Source of the DNA: Hofstenia miamia
Lineage: Eukaryota > Xenacoelomorpha > Acoela
DNA: 64,000 bases
NCBI GenBank assembly: GCA_004352715.1
Contig: SCFE01000005.1
Location: 4,113,882 to 4,177,881 of the forward strand
Direction: 5' to 3'
The notes under the pieces were generated by a model, which was not told the origin of the DNA, made no database searches, and saw nothing but the letters and a program-made list of their open reading frames with translations. A program made the translations under genes and the position numbers. Below are positions 46,773-56,609 of the stretch, piece after piece; position 1 is the first letter of the stretch, and every line of letters starts with the position of its first letter.

Positions 46773-48530
46773 CTAGCTATGATTTATTTGCCAACCAATA
46801 ACACAATTTTGTTTATGTTTTCTAATGTTTACATCAAATTCTTCACCAAAATCTGTTCTCTTTTGTAACTTATTTTCTAATTGAAAGTGTTTCATGCCTT
46901 TTCCACAACTATATATATAGTTGTTCAGAGCCCCATTAGTTCTTATAGAAGTTGAAAAGAGACAATTCACGGAGTCACTATGACCATTAATGGATATCTG
47001 CATCAAGGACCTCACACCCCAAGGTACAAAAGATTTTAGTTTTGAGGGTTCAAAATTTTTTTTGGGAAGGATTAAGGACGATTTAATTTGAGGATCATCT
47101 CCGAATGGTAGACTAGCAACCATGCCATTATGGGTTCCAATCCACAAACGCAAAGCTGCTACATGAATAGCACTGATTGTTATTGATGAAAATTTCACTT
47201 TTTTCATTTCTAAGAATTGTCTAAAATCATTTTCAATGTCTACTGTTTGAAGCAATGCAAAGGTTTTTGCGTGATACAAATATAACAATGATTGAGATTT
47301 TAGAGCTACCCAAACTCCACTACCAATTCCAACTATCTGATGAACATCAATTTCAGGATGGACGACAAAATATTTTACAATTTTTAGTGCTTCGGGACAC
47401 ATTACGCATATTGTGTTTTTATAGGAAAACCAAAAAAGGTCATTAGCAATTAAGCTCGATGGAATAGCATAAGGTGAGACAGAATTAATTTCAATGTAAT
47501 AGCACTTGCTAAGATTCCATGTTCCACTTTCTCGTTGGCGAAGAGAATGCTTTTCTTTTTCTACTGAATTGCGAGAAAACACATATATTTTTCCACAATC
47601 AAGGCAAACAAAAGCACGCGCCTTGCAATAACTTATTGACAAAATGGATCCATCCAAATGAATTGTGTGAAGTACTTCAGTAAAATTTGATACTGTTGAG
47701 TAAATTGAGAGTCTTCCACTTTTGAATCCTAGCCAAACAGTTGGATCAAAAGTTGTGCTAACTTCACCTAACAAGGAATCCATAAACTCCCCATTACCAT
47801 GTTTTTTTTCCGACCGCGATTTACATTTCTGCCTTTCGTCTGAAGATTTGTCAAAAGAAGCAGGCCTTTCATCTCTAAAATTGTTTGGCCGCATTATGCC
47901 AAGCAATGAAATAGAAGTTTTTACAACTGTTAGACCTGCAAAAATATCATCCTTGCGCTCTTTAAGATTTTTTTTAGGTAAGTAACAACTGTTGAAAAAA
48001 TCATCTTTTGAATATCCCGCTACTGTGGCAATACTTGTGACTTCATCATTTTCGATGTCAAAGCTTACTATTTTTTCGCTTTGATTTTTTCCATCAATTA
48101 CAAAAATTCTCGAATTCGCGTCAATTTGCATAGCTAACCAGACATACGTAGATAGTTTCTGTAAACGACGATGTTTTGCCATTCTTCTAAAGTTCTGAAG
48201 TTCCAAATGCAAATCACTCGGACCATTTTCTACTTCACACATATTAAACTTGTGATTTACATTTGCAGCACAGGTTATCACTTGCTTAATATTGTGAGTT
48301 TCTGTAATATTCTTACAACAAATTGGAACGGCGACACAGTTCAAAAGCGATGGGACCCCGTTTACGCCTGCTGAAATCATTACAGTTGGTAAACTCCAAC
48401 CACATACTTGCAATCGTGATTCATGTGGCCCTTTCTTAAATTTTAGTTTTGATGAGCTTTTTAAGGAACCTTGACGAGTCTCAAGTAATGACTGCATGCA
48501 CTGAAGCTTTTCTAAATTTCTCAGATAGGT
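46773..48530 (-). CDS. JIP3/JIP4 (MAPK8IP3/SPAG9)-like scaffold, C-terminal beta-propeller exon
   Basis: JIP3/4 proteins link kinesin-1 and dynein to JNK-pathway kinases and vesicles. This 3' coding exon is open from an acceptor-like CAG at 48531-48533 to the stop at 46773; the ATG at 48497 is internal and not necessarily a start. Landmarks in family order: ESRLQVCGWSLP, STYVWLAMQIDANSRIFVID, IFAGLTVVKTSIS, PTVWLGFKSGRLSIYSTVSN, GTWNLSKCYYIE, NTICVMCPEALKIVKYF, GVWVALKSQSLLYLYHAKTF, LLQTVDIEND, LRLWIGTHNGMVASLPF, a GHSDSVNCLF repeat and the end CVIGWQINHS. An acidic/basic insert lies near residues 205-245. N-terminal RH1, leucine-zipper and RH2 exons should lie at higher coordinates but are not seen. 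It is convergent with the sorting nexin. Confidence 0.85.
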   Translation of the reverse strand, partial: TYLRNLEKLQCMQSLLETRQGSLKSSSKLKFKKGPHESRLQVCGWSLPTVMISAGVNGVPSLLNCVAVPICCKNITETHNIKQVITCAANVNHKFNMCEVENGPSDLHLELQNFRRMAKHRRLQKLSTYVWLAMQIDANSRIFVIDGKNQSEKIVSFDIENDEVTSIATVAGYSKDDFFNSCYLPKKNLKERKDDIFAGLTVVKTSISLLGIMRPNNFRDERPASFDKSSDERQKCKSRSEKKHGNGEFMDSLLGEVSTTFDPTVWLGFKSGRLSIYSTVSNFTEVLHTIHLDGSILSISYCKARAFVCLDCGKIYVFSRNSVEKEKHSLRQRESGTWNLSKCYYIEINSVSPYAIPSSLIANDLFWFSYKNTICVMCPEALKIVKYFVVHPEIDVHQIVGIGSGVWVALKSQSLLYLYHAKTFALLQTVDIENDFRQFLEMKKVKFSSITISAIHVAALRLWIGTHNGMVASLPFGDDPQIKSSLILPKKNFEPSKLKSFVPWGVRSLMQISINGHSDSVNCLFSTSIRTNGALNNYIYSCGKGMKHFQLENKLQKRTDFGEEFDVNIRKHKQNCVIGWQINHS

Positions 48531-48981
48531 CTGACAGCTATATGATGTAGTACTAGATTCTTTTTGAGAACAAGGTTTTCAATGCGATGCCTTAAAATGA
48601 GGTTTGTAAGGGCTTCAAATTTTTATCCTATATTTTGCAAATATTTCTCAAATTTGGCAAGCCTATCACTTTTATGTAAAATATCTTTATTTACTCAAGG
48701 CGATTGAATAGAGAGGGATTGAACTAGAAAAAATTAGGATTACCCTCATAATCCAATGAAAGAATGTCTGCAATTCCATTATATTAAATTATATTAAGAG
48801 AATAACAATAGCTCCTCAAATATTCCGTTTCTAAAGAGTAACCTAGTCCAAACTTTTAACAGAATTTATAGAAATTCTACATTTAGCGATTTTAAGCATC
48901 CTTAAAGTTTCCGAAAAATAAATAGTTTAGTAGTAATATATTTGATTTGGCGTGCATGATTTCAATTAGAAAAAATATTTT

Positions 48982-49242
48982 CTAAACTATTAATATTGAA
49001 AACCCTGCTGTAAAGTTACTTGATTCAGCTATTTCTTTTTTCTGTTCCGATTTTTTAAGCTTTTCAATCTGGTATGCAATATGATTTTCGACTTTGTTAT
49101 TGGTTGATACACTTTCTATTGACCTATTTCTATGTAATTTAGCTTTTCTATGAGAAATTTCATCTTCTAGGTTTTCATGTGATGACTTGGTTCTTAGTTG
49201 ACTATCAGGTACCGTAAGTCTTCTACGATTATTCTCTTTCAT
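48982..49242 (-). CDS. Possible upstream exon of the JIP3/4-like gene
   Basis: A hydrophilic minus-strand frame (MKENNRRRLTVPDSQLRTKS, then RKAKLHRNRSIESVS and IEKLKKSEQKKEIAESS), rich in Lys, Arg, Ser and Glu, resembles the low-complexity linker that precedes the GWSLP region in JIP3/4. A donor GTAACT follows GAATCAA near 49016-49021, and splicing to an acceptor at about 48514 (AAATTTAG) would keep phase. No clear acceptor is seen upstream, so it may instead be a first exon or chance. Between it and the main exon lies about 450 bp of AT-rich intron. Confidence 0.45.
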   Translation of the reverse strand: MKENNRRRLTVPDSQLRTKSSHENLEDEISHRKAKLHRNRSIESVSTNNKVENHIAYQIEKLKKSEQKKEIAESSNFTAGFSILIV

Positions 49243-49936
49243 TGTTAGAAATTATTTCATTGTGAAGCATTTCCAACCAAAATATAAGTTGATAAAATAT
49301 GTGTAAAGCATGGAATTAAACTTATAAAAATATTTCAATTGTAAAAAATTTGAGACAACGTATAATTATTATAAAAAAATAATCTTTTGCTGGAGAATTT
49401 ACACAATTTGATTGAATCATTACATCTTAGATCCTTATTTTTAGAAACCCATTCCCAAAAAATATATATTAGAAGTTTATTAACCTTAATTAAACATCCC
49501 TCGGATTTTTGAAAATTTTTCATGATCCTATAAAACGCTTATAGCTCAAAACTATTAACGCAGTGCTCAATCTGAAACCACATGGTGAAAGAGCGTTTTC
49601 TCGTTCGCCTTCGCTCTTTCTCTTGTGCAAGGCACGCCTCAATGGGTTTGCACATATCAAGAAACAGTCAAAGTTCATTATTGCTTCCATGGGCTCATAA
49701 CCTTAGAAATTCGTGAACATTAGGTATGGAGAGAATTTATATCTTTTCAAAAAAAAATGTAAATATTTTCAACAACTTCAGCCATACGCAATACGCTTTA
49801 ATAGAAATTTTCAACATTGTATTAAAGTATGTTCCCCAATAAACCTACAAATGCCCCAAGATTTTCAAATTTGCCAGTAGGCTTGGAGAAAATTCTTTAT
49901 AAATGTGAAAAGTCGGTTTGTCGCTTAAAACGAACG

Positions 49937-49938
<2 letters not shown>
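49243..49938. other. AT-rich stretch, possible MITE around 49550-49690
   Basis: Mostly unremarkable. A locally GC-richer piece (CAGTGCTCAATCTGAAACCA, then GAGCGTTTTCTCGTTCGCCT) may be a hAT-type terminus, but no partner end was found. No N-terminal JIP3/4 exon is visible here. Confidence 0.35.
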
Positions 49939-49974
<36 letters not shown>

Positions 49975-50745
49975 CATATCTTTATTTCATATTTGTAACA
50001 GTACAAAAAATACATATTTATAAAAATATATATAAAAATGATGTACAAATCTACAAACTAAAAATACTTAAAATAAATCTAAGAAAACACAAAATTTACA
50101 AATTAGAAAGATTAAATAAAAAAGAGTTAAACTAAAATTTTTTGCCATGGAATTTTCGAATGCCCGTATTTACATTGGTTTGATAACAAATTTTTCTTCA
50201 ATAGTTTCATAAATGTTCTTATATTATGTTCTTTTCTTATCTGTAGTGGTAACTTATTCCAATATTTACAAACTGTAGATGTTAAGGCGTCTCTCCAAAA
50301 CTTATTCACTACTTTTACTCTGCATGCCAATTTATTTGTTCTGTTATTTACGCTAGCATTGTTGAACAAAGGATTTTTTGTTTAACAATTTGAAACATTT
50401 TTTTTAAACTTGAATATATAGTATAATAAATTGGTGATAACATGTTTAATGTTTGTAGAGTTTTTCTTGTTTGACGTATGTCGATGTTAAACATTGCACA
50501 CAGTGACCAATTAAATATTCTATTTATGCGCCTTCGCTTATCATTAGATATATTATTCAGAAGTATGCATGCATACTTAAATTGACTATATACCAGCGCC
50601 TCTACAATGACCTTACTTTGAGTAATATTTCTTATATGTTTTAGACAATACACTCTACTTGCCATTCTGCTGATTTTGTTGCTCACAAACGTTTCAAAGG
50701 TAAAATTTCTATCAATTTGTACTCCTAAATATATATATATATATA
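49939..50745 (-). pseudogene. 5'-truncated LINE, RT C-terminus and 3' UTR with (TA)n tail
   Basis: Minus-strand frames: LGVQIDRNFTFETFVSNKIS, then SRVYCLKHIRNITQSKVIVE and QFKYACILLNN; after a frameshift near 50375, ACRVKVVNKFWRDALTSTVC, then KYWNKLPLQIRKEHNIRTFM and KILV at the stop (50127). The 3' UTR ends GAAATAAAGATATGAAATAT into (AT)n at 49939-49972. It is the same family as the copy at 42206. Its 5' edge runs into another (TA)n (50728-50747), into which a Tc1 element is inserted. Confidence 0.78.
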
Positions 50746-50747
50746 TA

Positions 50748-52116
50748 CAGTACTGAAAATATGTATTCGAACACTTTGCTATTTTGAATTAATAATGAAC
50801 ATTCATTGGATAGAGTGTACCTAAAATTCTAGCTAAGTGTTACTTTCATTAAGAAAGGAAAATCTGTATGTCTAATACCATAAAATATGTAGAATAAAAA
50901 TTGGCTATTAAATTTTAATCAAAATTAGAAAACTTGTATTGGAAAAATGTATTCAGCCAACTGAAAAAAATTTAACAAATGCGCAAATCCGAAAAAAGAA
51001 AATTCAAAATAAGATACATAAATTAATAATTGATACAATATAAACACTTAGCAACAAAATTCTCTCTTCTAATATTTTGTAGGGTGTCGCTTTGAGCGAA
51101 CAACAGCTTCAAGGCGATCAAGGATTGAAGCAAAAAGTTTTTAATAAAGCTGTTGGGAATTGCATAAAATTTTTTCTTTACTGCGCTCCACAGTTCGTCT
51201 TCAGTGTGAAGAGTATGCTGTCCAATTCGATATTTGACCTCTTTCCACATATTTTCGATAATGTTAAGGTCTGGAGATTGACCAGGCTAGTCAGCAAGGA
51301 AAACAATCCTCTTATTATGGAAGAAGTTTTTCATTTCTTTTGAGGTATGACATGGAGCACCATCCTGCTGATATATTGATCACTTGTAAGGAGTGGCAAG
51401 AGTTCCTTTTCTAGAATCCGAGCATATTTAGAGCTTAGGAGAGACCAGTGATGTGAACAATCTTGCGAAAGCCACACTTCCACACTTCCATATTGCGCCC
51501 CATACCATTACAGACTTCCAATCATAATTCATGGTCCCCGAGTTAGTTGAGCTAAGAATCTGAACTTTTGCCCAATTGGTCTCTTTATCAACATTCTTTT
51601 CGATGAGTATAGCTCAAATCTTGGCTCATCTGAAAATATAACATTAGACTAATGTTCAGATGAATTGTCTCTCATTAAATTGACCCACCTAACTCTTTGC
51701 TTTGAGTTTAAAAATGGCTTTCTGGGTGCCACGAAAGTCCCAATTGAGTACTTCTTCAGGATGTTTCGCACAGTTCTTGCTGTCACAAGGTGACCATCAG
51801 CCAATTCCTCTGAAGTCTTCCAGGGATTTCGCTTTGGAAGGCACATAAGACCTGATTGGGAGGTTTTGGAGGACTTCTCTGATTTGGTTTGAATTGGCCG
51901 AATACATTTTCCAAGAAAAGATTAGCTAACTACAAGCATTGTAGCATTTCTCATTGAGATTTAAAGTAAACAGTAATATTTATGTCTCAACATTGATGAA
52001 TTCCTCTTTCTGCAACCCCAAATCTAAATAAAACATAACTATGACATTCTTGGCGTCCATTTCTTAGAAATATTTATGACAAATCATGGGTGGCCGAATT
52101 CTTTTTTCCAGTACTG
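50748..52116 (-). mobile_element. Tc1-like transposon with decayed transposase
   Basis: The termini are inverted: CAGTACTGAAAATATGTATT (left) and, reverse complemented, CAGTACTGGAAAAAAGAATT (right), each next to TA inside a TA-rich tract. Minus-strand transposase pieces in order: LPKRNPWKTSEELADGHLVT (helix-turn-helix), KPFLNSKQRVRWVNLM, SDEPRFELYS (first Asp), QQDGAPCHTS (second Asp), SPDLNIIENMWKEVKYRIGQ (Glu of DD34E). Stops and frameshifts interrupt the frame between 51250 and 51650. All three catalytic residues are still readable. 1369 bp, a normal Tc1 length. Confidence 0.85.
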
Positions 52117-53014
52117 TATATATACTGTATATATGAGCGCGTAATGAATTCACCGCGACCAGTCGGTTTAGATGAGCGCGCTCTTCTTTGTTCATTGTCA
52201 AATGAGAAGTTCATAGACAGTGATCGCATTCGGGTCAATCTTGCTAAAATGTTCGCACCCCTTAACTTGCTAAGTACATGTATAGAAGAATAATTAACGC
52301 TTCATAGTCTGCTGCATAGATACAGAAGAATTATTGTAAGAAGAAAAATCATTGGAAGCGGTATGCTACACACGAAACGCATTCTAAAGAACAGCAAACA
52401 TCTCCGCAGGCCAGAAAGAACTAATCTCAAAGAAAAACTTAGAGAAGGCACAGATACGCTCATTATTGGCACCTGGATGTAACGTTACCTTGAAGCACCC
52501 GATTTTCTAAAAGAACAACCGTAACAATACACTTATATTGTGGAGCCACTACACTATCAATCATGTTCATGTGATTTATCCCCCACAATTTTCAATTTAT
52601 TAAAATAGTCACGATTTATCCCCTAAAAATAATTATTTAAGCAGTTCTTATAATAGTTATTACATTTAAGTCCATGTACCTAAAACATTTTTCTCATTAC
52701 AATTTGAATTGAGCTGAGACGAATAATAATCTAAAAGAAATGACTTGCTTAATAAAAGGTATTGATATTATTTTCAGATGATAAATAATGCATAAATACG
52801 TAGTGTAGCGCTATTTTTACATTAATTCCATGTCTGTTGTCTCATGGTACAGTGCACAAATATTTCATAAATATTCAATGTCTTATCGCAATATTATATT
52901 TGTACATAATGCACTTTGCAATTTTTCACATTAATATAGTAGAAAGAATACATAGAATATTGTATATATATAATTAAAGTTAAACATTACATTCTGAATG
53001 ATTTTTTAGCGGAA
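52117..53014. other. Unassigned stretch before the ZMYM1-like hAT
   Basis: A plus-strand frame at 52090-52293 reads across the Tc1 end and carries no known motif. The rest is AT-rich. The left terminus of the following hAT must lie here if the element is complete, but I could not find it. Confidence 0.4.
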
Positions 53015-54367
53015 ATGAAAAGAAATTCAAATTTCATGGAAAATTTTCAAAAGCAGCCAACGGTAAAGTTAAAATTTCAACATTCTTCAAAAAGTCATTT
53101 TCCCAGGAATCCACAATTCAAAGCAATCTGACAACAACTTCTATCACTTCCACTGGTAGTGCAAATACTCCTAATGCATATTTGAAAAGCCAATAAACAT
53201 TTGTTACCTCGGATATTCAATCATCTTCAATTCAGAGTGGTTCAAGAAATCTTCAATGAAGACATCGCTCATTATCAACCAAAAACAACAGTAATTTCTC
53301 CCATGGTAACAAATCGGCAAAGTATTCACTTTTAAGACACGTGGTACCAAGACTACCAATGGATTCGACTATATTCACTTTTTAGAAAAAGTAGTTTGTT
53401 TTAGTTATCAAATGGCCAGTTGAAATGGTCTTTTAAATCTTGCCCCAAAAAAGTCTGCTTTTATTATAACCGGTTTTAATAATTGGAAAAAAGCAATTAA
53501 AAGGTTTTCATCACATCAGCTTTCCGAAACCCACAGATTTGCAGTATCTCAACTTAATGTTGTGAAGTTTTTTCTACCCATCAATGCACAAGTTTCAATG
53601 CATGAATGTGAACAACAAAAACGCAGCAGAGTCAAATTTGTGGACGATCTGACAGTCTGGGAAGTTTGCTCGGGTGATACTCCTTCAGAATCTGAATGTT
53701 TAGTTCACAGAGTGGAAAACTGGGCCAGCAAATCGCTTATGCAACTTAATCTAATAAAATCAAAAGAAATTACTATTTGTCCCTTGCATAACTTTAACTT
53801 ACCATCTGAAATTCAAATAACAGATGATAGTATTCAGCGAGTTCAATCAGCTAAACTCCTTGGATTAGTAGTCAAAGACGATCTCACATGGGCAGAAAAT
53901 ATTATACACATGGTTAAAAAGCCGCCAAAAGATTGCATTTCCTCCGAATTCTTAAAAGGTTTGGTATTCCTTCATCACATCTAATCCAAATCTACACTTC
54001 ATTAATACGCCCTATTCTAGAGTACTGTTCACCCGTTTGGAGCAATGCAATAACTAAAGAACAATCAAAGGATTCGGAACGCATTCAAAAGCGTGCTCTG
54101 GGGATAATTTTTCTGAATTTTAAATATGAAGCAAGTGTCAATCTTTAAATGATCGACGAAATTCATGTTTTACTAAACTTTGGCAAAAAATCAAAACAAA
54201 GAAAATCTCCCACTGAGTCATTTTGTGCCAAACATACGGTATTTAAATTATAATTTACGTAACATTCGTGATTACTCCTTCTCTCATCGAACTTCCAGAA
54301 TGGAGAAAAGTTTTGTCTACAATCAAATAGCAGCAATAAATTTGATTACATATTGGAAATGATAGAC

Positions 54368-54398
<31 letters not shown>

Positions 54399-54465
54399 TG
54401 TTTTTAAATGGTATTTATATTTATTACCTTATATTTTTCAACCTTTTGGTTGCAATTAAGGTGAA

Positions 54466-54496
<31 letters not shown>

Positions 54497-56145
54497 AACA
54501 ATGCTTGTCTAAAGCGTTCAAAAGCGTGCGATCTCTTCTCAGGCAAAGTATTGCATCTCGTGGCCACACGATAAACAAGGTAATTTTTCTCAACTTTTAA
54601 TTTTTTTTGGCTGAAGATGATGTGAGCATGTCAAGTTACTCTAAACGGACGACTAATTTTACATCTCCCAGTGCACAAGAAAAATAATGAGGTTTCTTAG
54701 TTATTCCATACAAAGCGACATAATCAAAAGCATGGTTATTTCGGAATCATAGTAGATGAGACTCAAGATGTAAGTGACAGTGAGCAGGAGTCTATCGGTA
54801 TTAGACATTTTGATGAGCATTTGGTTGCCCATGAGGATTTTATAGATCAATACAACAAGGATGACACAATAGGACAGTCAATTTGCAACATAATACTAGA
54901 TGTGTGGACTCGTCCATGGATGTCCATGACTCGTCTTTATATCTCAATTGAGCTTCCTTAGAGCACAAGCTTATGATGGAGCAGCCAACATGAGTGAGTT
55001 GCAAATATATGGGTTGTCAAGCATTTTTAAAAAACAACCATTTGTGCAGCACATGTCAGTAACCTCATAGTACAAAGTGCGATTCAAAGTTGTGAGATTT
55101 TGCGGGACTCAGTTATGCTCATAAATGAACTAGGAGTTCATTTTAGTAGATCAATAAAATTTAAAAGTTTGTATAAGAAGTGTCTCTAAATGTCCAAATC
55201 TCTCGCAACCATCAAACCATTATGCCTAACTAGATGGATCTGCTGATATTCTTCCATTCAGTCTGCCATTGATAAAAAAATTATGGAGCAATAATTGAGA
55301 ACTTATCTGAAATGACTCGGTTATCTCAAATAGAAACAGCTTAAAAAGCTTCTGGTTTAATGGAAAAGTTTCAAAAATCTGAAACGATGTTGGGATTTCT
55401 TATCTCTGCAAAACAACTTAGTGTTTTCGAAAAATTAAGTAAAACTTTTCAGTCTAAGTCTGCAAACATATCTGGAGTAATTTTAGCAGTAAAACAGTTT
55501 GTCAAGAGTTAATACGTTGTCGCTCAGTTGATTTTTTTCTAAAATGCTACAACCTGTAATAGAAAAATAGGACAATTATAATCTAGAAAAATTGGATTTA
55601 CCACAAAAACAAAACTTCCTGCACGCTCTTCAAGCTCTGCTTCATCAATAACAAATAATTCTACTATTGAATCACACTTTCACAGGTTGTTTTTTGAATT
55701 TTTTTATTGTCTCAACAATTCACTTCGTGAATAATTAACATTTGAGCAAAACCAAGATCTTCAAAATTATATAATTTTTGAAGAAATGCTTCTAAGTGGT
55801 TAAATCACTAATACTTGCTTAGCATAACAACATGGTCGCAATGTCTCCCAATTAAAAGTTCGATTGTCGAGTGTTCCTGAATCAGAAACAAGTTCAAAAT
55901 CTATATGATGCCCAGCTTGCATATCAATACCTTATTCCAGTGTCATCATGTGAAGCGGAACTTCCTTTTCAGCTTTCAGACGTCGCAAAACTTGGCTAAG
56001 ATCAACCATTACCCAAAGGATGCTTAATTATGTTGCGATGTGTCACACACATCAAGCCATTCTTGACTCTTTTAAAATCAATGATTTGGTAGCTTCATTT
56101 ATTAACAGCACTGAAACAAGAAAAAAATTATATGGTAAACCATAA
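53015..56145 (+). pseudogene. ZMYM1-like hAT transposase, interrupted by a LINE
   Basis: Plus-strand order fits the hAT group related to ZMYM1/ZMYM6. N-terminal basic part from 53015. TTF-type finger region 53320-53570 (IITGFNNWKKAIKRFSSHQL, then SETHRFAVSQLN). Then a LINE (53631-54496). The protein resumes at 54500 (FKSVRSLLRQSIASRGHTI). Middle: MLGFLISAKQLSVFEKLSKT (55390). It ends with the hATC domain (FSAFRRRKTWLRSTITQRML, 55970) and stops at 56143. Many stops and frameshifts, so it is dead. The right end may include the GGCCCAAGCCCAACCCGG motif at 56279. Confidence 0.78.
53631..54496 (+). mobile_element. 5'-truncated LINE inserted in the hAT transposase
   Basis: It begins inside the reverse transcriptase at the catalytic box (VKFVDDLTVW, the F-x-D-D motif), then LNLIKSKEITICP, SAKLLGLVVKDDLTWAENI, RILKRFGIPSSHLIQIYTSL, PILEYCSPVWSNAITKEQSK and RIQKRALG, with shifts near 53930 and 54150. 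The 3' UTR ends GGTGAAATAAA followed by (TA)n at 54469-54495. The hAT protein reads EQQKRS before and NACLSKAFKSVRS after, so the insertion point is clear. The same GAAATAAA-(TA)n tail is seen in the copy ending at 49939. Confidence 0.8.
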
Positions 56146-56609
56146 ATTTCGATTTTGTATTTTCATTTCATGTTCTAGTATAATATGCATTGTATGTTTT
56201 ACGTTATTTTAATGTCTATTGTAATTAATTTTTATTAAAATAAAATCCTATCCCTCCATTTCAAATTACCAATTATTCGGCCCAAGCCCAACCCGGCAAA
56301 AATTATTTTTTTTACGCAACTGATAGTGTTTTTGGCCTTATAGAGTCCCATAAGCACTACAAAATTTATTTTTATTCAAATTGCATTGTTAACCCTTATA
56401 AATAAACCTGTCATGCAGGGCCGTAGGCCTGGGGTTAGGGAATTCAACCCTTTCTGAAGCAAATGTGAGCCCCTCCTGCAAATTACTGCATTTGGATACT
56501 AATTGGTATTGAATGGGCATATTTACCAATCAAAACGAAGATTTTCTAAATGATGACGTCCTATTCATACACTAAGCCCCTAACCTTAGTTTTGGAAACT
56601 TATCCTTAG
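56146..56609. other. Spacer between the hAT and the P-like element
   Basis: It contains GGCCCAAGCCCAACCCGG near 56279, also seen in altered form near 61902-61965, and CAGGGCCGTAGGCCTGGGGT at 56416, a possible MITE end without a recognised partner. No gene. Confidence 0.4.
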
